Positions 59,201 to 64,000 of a stretch of DNA of 64,000 bases are shown here, one piece after another. Numbering within the stretch: the stretch's first letter is position 1; each line of letters begins with the position of its first letter. Below the pieces are notes generated by a model that was not told the DNA's origin, searched no databases, and was given only the letters and a program-made list of their open reading frames with translations. The position numbers and the translations under genes were made by a program. Source of the stretch: Hydractinia symbiolongicarpus (lineage: Eukaryota > Cnidaria > Hydrozoa > Anthoathecata > Hydractiniidae); assembly GCF_029227915.1 (NCBI RefSeq), contig NC_079878.1:22223501-22287500 (forward strand), written 5' to 3'.

Positions 59201-61731
59201 TTTTATCTAGTTCTCTTTATATTGTGGGACTGGAGATGCTTTGTTCTATCATTGGATCATTTTAGGAGATGGTTATTGGATGAGTATGTATGTTTATTTT
59301 TTCTATGTCCCATCTATCTATTATTTTGTGAAAGCTATTAGCTATGGAAAAATTGCAATGTTGTCACTTTTTCAAAACGCGTCAGAATTACTCACGCATA
59401 TATTTACAGGAAAATCAGAGGAATCCTGATATCTTAAATTGACCGTAAATGAAGTAACAGGATTTCTCACACGGCACCTCTAAATCGTACTGTGAGGGAT
59501 CCTGATTTTTGTCTGAAGTTCAACCAGAAGAAAAAAAAAAAAGGAATGAATTTTTATTGTGATTTTTAGCCATGTGTAATGTTTTTTTATCACATGTGTG
59601 GCTATAAAAATAGCCATTGTGGCAGATTTTATAGTTCATGCCTGGAACTAGATGAATCAGTGACCCATGTCTGCTGCTACTGGCTTTTTTAATTTCAGTT
59701 CTCAATGATCTTTTCTTTGCAAGTTTTTTAGCAGCCTTATGTTTTTCACGTATGTCTCTAGCATAGGAAAAGCTGCAAACTCTTGTAAACATAGTAAGCA
59801 TGTGTTCCAGAAGATTCATACTGACTTCTTTACTGACTTGTGGATCAATGGTTTAACAGACACTTTTGAAATTGGAAAGTACAGAACAGTTTTTGAGCAT
59901 ATTTTTAACAAGGTCTTGACAATTTAGTGTTGTGCTGAAATTTGAAGTTTTCAACCGAAACATTTTTTCACATTCTCGAAAAAGTTCTTGTATTTGTTTG
60001 TTCACTCTCCACAAGCCACCACGGTCGCGTATATTGATCAATGTCTGTGAATCATCACAGTCAACTTTGCATGCTTGTAGGATTGATACAGCCTGTTTGT
60101 TGAATTCACTTTGTTAAGACTTTTTCGAAAAACGGAATTTTGTATAAAGCTTGTGAACAATAAATCCAGCCACATATTGCAGGCTTTTTTGTTCATTCTC
60201 CGAGATAGGTGTTACAGCTTCAGTTACAGAATCGACAACTTTATCATTACCCGAAAGATGAATTAAAACATGATTTGCAAGTTCTGTTAGAATAATATTG
60301 CTCAAAGTAGTGTCCTCAAATTTTGATGGAAGCAAGTTATCTTTCAATAGACCATAAAAGTTTGCATAAAAATCTTCTGCATCACCGTTATACTTTCCAA
60401 TGATTGGCTTCAGTTTTTCCCAAAGTTTGACCGCATCATCATTAGAAACTTTGAAATCACGAAACACTTCCCTGGTTGATTTGGGTAAACATTGATCACC
60501 AAGGCATATCTCAGCACTCTTCGTGATAAGTACTTTCAACTTCAAAGGGTGTAGCTTTTTCAAAATTTGTTCTTCTTTAGTAAGTTTTGGTAATGAAGGA
60601 CCAGCATTCGTCGATATTTCAGGAGTAACTTCAGTAGTGTGTTTGACATTGCGATGTCTAGTCAGGCCACGTTGTGATTTACAAATTTTATCACAATCCT
60701 GACAAGGATACCCAACTTCTTCGTAAGCTTCCACTTCCGTTATCACAGCATCTAATTCCAAGTAAAATCCACATCTTCATCAAGAAAACCGCCTTCAAGT
60801 AACTCAAATAAATCATCAAGATCTTCGCCTGCAAGGTAGTCTCCTCCTGCATGCGCCGCCATTTTGAACTTCTGTGCAGGATGAGCGGGCCGTCCCAGGC
60901 TGATTGAGGATAGTTCGCGTAAACAATGCCGACGGTCCACGCAACTAGACTATCTTTTTTTCTTGTGACTATGAAATAACTGATACATAATCCAACAAAT
61001 CGAAGTTCAGGTTCTCGACTGAGTTTTATAATAAAGAAGTGCCAAAGTAAATAATTCGAGATAAGAAAAGTTCAAGTTCACTGTTTGTGTTGACTGAAAG
61101 TCAACCGTATATGCTTTTTATTAAGCACTGCGAGACCGAAATTTTTTTTAAAAAATGAAGCATTGAATAGAAAACCAAACAAAAAAATTGCAAAGCTGCA
61201 TCACGAAAATTGCCTGAAGGGAATAAAACTACAGGCACACATTAAAGGGTTTCTCAGGCTCTTCCTCCGCTATTTTAGTCAGAGAATTAAAATCTAGGGT
61301 AAACACTTTTTTCTCTGTATTGACGCAATGGTATTCTTTAAGTTATGCATTGAATAGTTTAGATAAGCAAGGCGTATGAAAACAGTTTCAGAAAAAAACC
61401 CAATAAAGAAGGCATGGGAAGTTGTTATGTTGCTTTTTAAAGGAGGTTTATTCCATGTATATTTAGATGCATCAAGAAGCATTTCAATCTTTGTACACAT
61501 GCATAGCCCACCTGAGTATACTGACACGGGGCACGCGTGCGACTTAACGTGCAGCTAAACGTGCAATTAGTTGGGAGAATCGGAAATCACGCGACATGGT
61601 GAAAAAAAACGTAACAACTAGGAGCGTTCAATAAATTGAATTTATAAACAACAACAATCAAACTTACCGTATAGAAAGTTCGCAACAGATAAAACAAACC
61701 ATGGTATTATAAATATTCTAATTCCAACCAT
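36537..61731 (-). CDS. Single-pass MANSC-HRM-GAIN/GPS receptor-like protein, 20 exons, 2552 aa
   Basis: Coding exons, 5' to 3': 61668-61731, 55731-55997, 54988-55326, 50673-54560, 50091-50186, 49338-49486, 48001-48214, 47755-47849, 46631-46819, 45792-45872, 45138-45249, 40395-40529, 40094-40169, 39684-39801, 39298-39347, 39038-39164, 38715-38821, 38556-38584, 38087-38289, 36537-37856. All introns are GT-AG, all phases match, and the total of 7659 nt is a multiple of 3 with one terminal stop. Approximate layout in residues: signal 1-21, MANSC1 25-85, MANSC2 130-205, stalk 224-1551, MANSC3 1551-1630, HRM 1645-1700, GAIN 1704-1945, GPS 1950-1992, TM 2010-2035, cytoplasmic tail to 2552. In known families GAIN/GPS undergoes self-cleavage at HL/T and usually precedes a 7TM domain; here only one helix follows. 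I infer a type I cell-surface adhesion or signalling receptor. No transcript evidence was available, so missed micro-exons or alternative splicing are possible. Confidence 0.85.
38556..38821 (-). CDS. Receptor exons 17-18: single transmembrane helix and stop-transfer
   Basis: Exon 17 (38715-38821) encodes a charged linker, then about 25 hydrophobic residues ([20 protein letters not shown] and onward to FAW). It ends at the donor TTG|gttagt. Exon 18 (38556-38584, 29 nt) is a micro-exon with acceptor gttcatag and donor TAG|gtgcgt. It adds TKNPRRRHV, a basic cluster suited to the cytoplasmic face. The micro-exon is the only join I found that carries frame from exon 17 into exon 19. Reading through intron 17 instead adds ten residues and a stop that overlaps AATAAA. 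Confidence 0.75.
38680..38685 (-). terminator. Candidate intronic poly(A) signal in receptor intron 17
   Basis: AATAAA overlaps the stop codon reached when exon 17 is read through its donor. Use of it would give a tail-less, membrane-anchored isoform. The motif is kept in the left copy at 13001-13006. No downstream element was verified. Confidence 0.25.
39038..39347 (-). CDS. Receptor exons 15-16: GPS autoproteolysis motif
   Basis: Exon 15 (39298-39347) gives [10 protein letters not shown]. Exon 16 (39038-39164) continues with [13 protein letters not shown] and [13 protein letters not shown]. All landmarks of a GPS are present: CVFWD, W, GCW, the C-x-C pair and the H-L/T cleavage tripeptide. 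Self-cleavage after Leu is therefore chemically possible, giving an N-terminal fragment of about 1985 residues held to a short tethered stalk. The short Ser/Thr-containing segment after the cut and before the membrane resembles a tethered agonist, but there is no 7TM domain for it to act on. Confidence 0.92.
39684..46819 (-). CDS. Receptor exons 9-14: GAIN domain
   Basis: The exons are 46631-46819, 45792-45872, 45138-45249, 40395-40529, 40094-40169 and 39684-39801. Subdomain A is helical with the familiar [14 protein letters not shown] and [14 protein letters not shown] segments. Subdomain B shows [42 protein letters not shown] and [12 protein letters not shown], each in its expected place. 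Intron 9 holds a pogo-like MITE. Intron 11 (40530-45137) holds a broken small gene and a TIR element. Only exons 12-14 have duplicates in the left copy. GAIN is the autoproteolytic fold of adhesion GPCRs and polycystin-1. Confidence 0.85.
41619..41895 (+). pseudogene. Small broken gene, right copy
   Basis: This is the counterpart of the left-copy gene, inside receptor intron 11 and on the opposite strand. The start [20 protein letters not shown] is intact, but an insertion after FLEA brings an early stop. The body of exon 2 is missing. The last exon end keeps the correct frame ([20 protein letters not shown] then a stop). The two copies are thus damaged differently, so the block held a working or less damaged gene when it was duplicated. 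Confidence 0.4.
43018..43775. repeat. 129-bp tandem repeat, about six units
   Basis: Units start at GGCCAAAATTGGTCC near 43023, 43132, 43261, 43391, 43519 and 43648. Each contains AAAGTATGCTGAAC and a run of TTTTGATTTTT. Units differ by point changes. Confidence 0.9.
44246..44293. repeat. 48-bp perfect palindrome
   Basis: Reads the same on both strands, centred on CGAATTCG, with arms TGATACACGATCCGATTAAT. It is the right end of the intron 11 TIR element. Confidence 0.9.
44304..45137. other. Intron 11, unannotated part
   Basis: No gene or element ends seen; short open frames have no recognisable domain. Confidence 0.4.
45995..46470. mobile_element. pogo/Tigger-like MITE in receptor intron 9
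   Basis: Ends CAGTTAACTCCC and GGGAGTTAACTG with internal repeats of a TAACTCGAAC type, as in pogo-family terminal repeats. 476 bp, no coding sequence. The right flank is TA; the left flank is altered. Confidence 0.6.
47755..47849 (-). CDS. Receptor exon 8: end of HRM domain
   Basis: A 95-nt exon, phase 1 in and 0 out. It continues the HRM with [20 protein letters not shown] followed by C, matching the family's G-x-x-x-R-x-C, G-x-W and final Cys. In adhesion GPCRs an HRM directly N-terminal to GAIN is common, which supports the exon order. Confidence 0.82.
48001..49486 (-). CDS. Receptor exons 6-7: third MANSC domain and start of HRM
   Basis: Exon 6 is 49338-49486 and exon 7 is 48001-48214, joined in phase 0. 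Together they give a third MANSC domain: DCVLTAD, then [19 protein letters not shown] and TICETL supply the cysteines. Exon 7 then begins a hormone-receptor motif: YCKK, the GIPWQKT turn and DCPRAALG, matching the W-x-x-T and CP positions of HRM modules seen in adhesion and secretin-class GPCRs. The donor is G|gtgaga. Confidence 0.82.
50091..50186 (-). CDS. Receptor exon 5: short Lys/Glu-rich linker
   Basis: A 96-nt phase 1-1 exon between the acceptor ttatttttcag and the donor AAAG|gtaaaa. It encodes a charged linker ([19 protein letters not shown] and onward) with no recognisable domain. It is called from its splice sites and because it keeps the frame between exon 4 and the third MANSC domain. 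Confidence 0.65.
50673..54560 (-). CDS. Receptor exon 4: 1295-codon mucin/proteoglycan-like stalk
   Basis: One uninterrupted 3888-bp exon, acceptor ttattttag and donor G|gtaagt. It opens with His/Lys-rich and Asp-rich runs, followed by a Thr/Ser tract at about residues 395-465 that looks mucin-like. A lysine-rich block (about 495-540) comes next, then acidic-flanked ESSGSGSG and ESSGSGSAE motifs typical of glycosaminoglycan attachment sites. The remainder is a long Asn/Lys-rich region with a polyasparagine stretch encoded by a trinucleotide run near 52370-52445. No globular domain or cysteine cluster is visible. I infer an extended, glycosylated, highly basic spacer that holds the N-terminal MANSC pair far from the membrane. 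Confidence 0.85.
54988..55326 (-). CDS. Receptor exon 3: acidic linker and second MANSC domain
   Basis: The exon starts after the acceptor tgtgtag. It encodes a Ser/Thr stretch, an acidic run ([14 protein letters not shown]), and then a second MANSC domain with TCAADF, CSDQCC, DEC, CYGVMC and ENCHSV as its cysteine positions. The donor is G|gtaatg, phase 1. The two N-terminal MANSC domains have similar Cys spacing and were probably duplicated within the gene. Confidence 0.85.
55731..55997 (-). CDS. Receptor exon 2: first MANSC domain
   Basis: This exon of 89 codons carries the MANSC cysteine pattern: an early Cys (LCEQ), then CHRLCC, a Cys five residues later, CFGVHC, and a last Cys before ATITK. 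MANSC domains are extracellular disulphide modules known from HAI-1, LRP11 and KIAA0319. The donor G|gtagcc gives a phase-1 junction to exon 3. The 3' splice site (ATTTTAG|TAAC) is continuous with a 19-bp minisatellite in the upstream intron whose units repeat that junction; see findings. Confidence 0.85.
55998..56290. repeat. 19-bp minisatellite abutting the exon 2 splice acceptor
   Basis: About 15 tandem units of AATGCAATTACTAAAATGG and close variants. On the minus strand every unit contains TTTTAG|TA or TTTCAG|TA followed by TTGCA or CTGCA, the same sequence as the exon 2 acceptor with which the array is continuous. Confidence 0.9.
56291..58143. other. Intron 1, unannotated part
   Basis: No exon found on the minus strand. 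Contains a direct repeat (CCAACTTTTTAACGATATG at about 56513 and 56691) and a (CAAA)n run. Confidence 0.4.
56800..56851. repeat. (CAAA)n microsatellite
   Basis: About 12-13 tandem CAAA units. Confidence 0.9.
58346..59130 (+). pseudogene. P-element (THAP) transposase, internally deleted
   Basis: The N-terminus is a THAP zinc-finger domain: [17 protein letters not shown], then [19 protein letters not shown]. Near 58525 the frame shifts directly into the transposase C-terminus ([52 protein letters not shown]). A TAG follows, and the last part ([17 protein letters not shown] and PIAGNVQG) continues in frame. The RNase H-like core with the catalytic residues is missing, so it cannot be active. 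THAP9 and Drosophila P transposases are the nearest known relatives. Confidence 0.85.
59154..59615. repeat. Inverted hairpin pair inside the P element
   Basis: GGCTATTTTTATAGCCACAC at 59154-59174 faces its reverse complement at 59595-59615, a 21-bp perfect match. Each arm is itself a hairpin. It may be a nested MITE between the two convergent genes. Confidence 0.45.
59630..60862 (-). pseudogene. P-element second ORF with C2H2 zinc finger, broken
   Basis: Starts [20 protein letters not shown], frameshifts near 60760, then reads [20 protein letters not shown] (a C2H2 finger) and [21 protein letters not shown] at 60114 and another at about 59853 interrupt one continuous frame that goes on with [38 protein letters not shown] and [13 protein letters not shown]. 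It is convergent to the transposase and inside the same terminal repeats. Its function is unknown to me. Confidence 0.7.
60981..61667. other. Intron 1, 5' part
   Basis: No supported exon or element between the P element and exon 1. Confidence 0.4.
61668..61731 (-). CDS. Receptor exon 1: start codon and signal peptide
   Basis: An ATG opens 21 codons that are almost wholly hydrophobic ([20 protein letters not shown] then Y). They end at a consensus donor, G|gtaagt. The one leftover base completes the first codon of exon 2 with no frame conflict. A short hydrophobic N-terminus with a basic residue near the start is what a secretory signal looks like. The 5.7-kb intron that follows holds a P element and a minisatellite. 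The link across that intron rests on phase and on the need for a signal peptide, so it is a little less certain than the other junctions. Confidence 0.7.
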
Positions 61732-64000
61732 AATAATAATTAAGCTGTTGAATAGTTCACATTTGATTTGATGTTGCCATAGAGTCAACCCTATCTATTT
61801 CCCTGTAGTAAGAATTGTAAATCGAGTATAAACATTATAGGGAGAGTCTCCATGAGTTTTTGTGCAGGCCTCTGCAGCTGCACGAGCTCAGATTCGGCAT
61901 AATATTTTCTGTGAAAATCAACCAAGCAGGACGAAACATTAGTTGCGCTTATAATGGCTTAGCAGGGCGTATGATTTTAACATGTTTAGCATGGCGCGCG
62001 AAAAATCAGAAAAATAATTATCGAAATTAAAACTTGATACTTTTTTCTGAACAGTATTGACTGTTTTTCTGCATATAATATTCCAAAAAAAATTTTCAGT
62101 TTATATCAGTCTAAAATGCTTAAATAACCGGCCTAAATATTCCTGGCCTAAATATTCCTGACCTAAAACCTTTTTTAAAACCTACATTCCAAAGTTTAAA
62201 TGTTATTTTCTAAATCAACCTCGTTTCCAGTGTTTATTTTGAATTGGCTGAAAGAGAAAGGAAGCCTCTTTGGCTTAAAAACAAACGAAACAAAACACAA
62301 ATATGATCGACGACCTACCTAAAGGAAAATAATTTTCGCGAGAAATTGTTTGAAAACAAAATTTAATTTTCGCGAGAAACAATTTTAACGAATTTTGTGA
62401 GAAAAGGATTTGTTGACATTTTGTTTCTCAATTTGTATCTTTTTCCAAGAGCGTTTATGTAGGTGAAATTCACATACAAATTATATTTAGTTCTACGCAA
62501 ATCAAAAAAAAAAAAATTGCTGTAAATGATAAAAACCCGCGAAAATTAATTCCTTTAAACTACTTAACTTATTATTCGTATTAATAATTTTTATTGGATC
62601 TGTGGATAGAAATACCACGGGGAGACACCATCCAATTATAAAACAAAAGTTCCTGGTTTAAAACCTATTGCTGAACACCTATTGTTAACCTATTGTTAAC
62701 AGAAAGCTGGATTCAGACCAAAGGATAGCCTTTTTCATGCAACCTGCTTCCATGGTCTAATGACTAAAATAAAAACAGACCTAAACGAAAAGAAAAATAT
62801 TGATCCAGAAAAATTATTTCTTGGAGATTTTCAACCATACTTACAGCTTTTATTTAAGTGGTATATTCCATTTCCAGAATTAGTGGCCGTCCAGCTTGTT
62901 GAAGTTTAAGGATTTATAGTACCCTGTAGCTGGAGTGTTAAAAAACGAGCTATTCGTTACCTTAAGAAAAAAGTAAAAAAGAACGGACTAAAGTGACTTT
63001 TTTATACCCTTAAGTTAAGGTTTCAAAATATATATCAACGTTTTTTTCTAAAGAGGAACTTTAAAGCTTCACTCATTTAGGAACGGACAGAACGACAAAT
63101 TAAAACAAACGTTCAACTTACCTTCGGGAAATTCTAATTTGATTTCGCGAATGTTTTTCACTTCCGCGATTTATTAACAAACTCGCTTTTCGCGAAAATT
63201 AATTATCGCAAAGATCTACACCAATTATCTTCTGATTTTTTCAGCACTTATATTATGGATACGTAAATTTTAACTATAGCAGTCTTATGTCACCCACAGA
63301 AAAAAACAAAAAAAAACACTGAAAAAGCAGTAAATTATGAAACCAATTCTTTTTTTCGCGAAATTTATTTCTCAGCGTGCCTGAATCTTTCTTTTAAAAC
63401 CAATTTCGCTTTCATGTTTATGCTAATTGTATCCAATTGTATTGTTCTTGCGCTTACATTAGCATGAAATTGGTAGCCATTTTTATTCTCACTGCGACAT
63501 TTTCCATAGCTGCAATTCTTGTTCTCTAAAGCCAATTCTTATTATGCGCTCATTTGACTACGCAGTCGTCCTCCATGGACGAGGCGACAATTATACAAAA
63601 TCGAAATGTGGCAGATCTGTGAATATTTTCTATCTAATACAAGTCTTCGCTTTCACCCAAGCTATAATTTATTGCTGCGTCGATGTGTCAAAATCAACTG
63701 CTGGTATCAAAAGCACGAAATATAAAGATGCACGAAATAGCGGCGCGGAAAATTTGTAAGACGGGAAAATTTCCGTATTTATTATCATAGGTTGATGGCT
63801 AGTTGACTATCCCCAACACTATTTCCCAGTTTTTTTGTTTTTACGCTTATGGGATAGTAAAGGGTCATGGGATAGTAAAGGGACGGTAGTGTTACTGTGG
63901 ATAAAGGAAGTAAAAAGTAAGAAAAAGAGAGAAAAAAAGCTAGAACAGGTTATTCATATATTCAGACAATATTTACATTAAATATTCCACAATTAATTGA
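61732..64000. other. Upstream region of the receptor gene
   Basis: Expected to hold the promoter and 5' UTR, but I cannot point to a TATA box or initiator with confidence. 62320-63360 has a cluster of TTCGCGAAA-type motifs in both orientations, probably repeat-derived. Short open frames near the right edge have no recognisable domain. Confidence 0.35.

Larger units (their letters stand above)
58151..60973. mobile_element. Degenerate P element in receptor intron 1
   Basis: 29-bp perfect terminal inverted repeats starting CATAGTCACAAG (58151-58179 and 60945-60973) are flanked by AAATAAC on both sides (58144-58150 and 60974-60980). A second, internal inverted repeat (GATCCTGCACAGAAGTTC) lies at about 58242-58268 and 60857-60882. 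It carries THAP-type transposase remains on the plus strand and a second coding region on the minus strand. Confidence 0.85.

Noticed and set aside
59241-59429. Plus-strand frame between the convergent P-element genes
   Set aside because: Falls between the inverted hairpin arms and resembles no transposase part.

Overview
The window is AT-rich eukaryotic DNA with long introns, many DNA transposons and LINE debris. The protein families visible (MANSC, HRM, GAIN/GPS, a THAP/P-element transposase) make it a metazoan. The combination and repeat style suggest a cnidarian, probably a medusozoan, but that is inference. Nothing bacterial is present.

The main result is one large minus-strand gene from 61731 down to 36537. 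I built it exon by exon by hand: 20 coding exons, every junction GT-AG and phase-consistent, 7659 nt, 2552 residues. In order it encodes a signal peptide, two MANSC domains, a 3.9-kb exon for a mucin/proteoglycan-like stalk, a third MANSC domain, a hormone-receptor motif (HRM), a GAIN domain, a textbook GPS cleavage motif, one transmembrane helix with a basic stop-transfer, and a cytoplasmic tail of about 510 residues. The ectodomain base is that of an adhesion GPCR, but I find no seven-helix domain. I know of no described protein with this architecture.

The left part, about 1277-16620, is a direct segmental duplicate of about 24240-42055. It carries only the nine 3' exons (12-20) of the receptor, all open, at 10857-14864. 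Each copy has since changed on its own. The left copy has a 2601-bp tandem duplication at its edge. The right copy has a 2.64-kb tandem duplication at about 30375-35745. A third, shorter copy of the flanking repeat DNA lies at 18061-20420. A small plus-strand gene inside intron 11 is broken in both copies, by different lesions.

The rest is mobile-element DNA. It includes a family of long inverted arms with a recurrent hairpin module (R/Q/S blocks), a LINE 3' fragment in four copies, and a 2.0-kb TIR element with an integrase-like transposase fragment and subterminal repeats (20496-22512). There is also a 9-bp-TSD element in three copies, a degenerate P element in intron 1 (58151-60973), a pogo-like MITE (45995-46470), and a TIR element with 129-bp tandem repeats and a 48-bp perfect palindrome (42563-44303). 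Minisatellites, a long (TA)n and a tRNA-like sequence in three copies complete the list.
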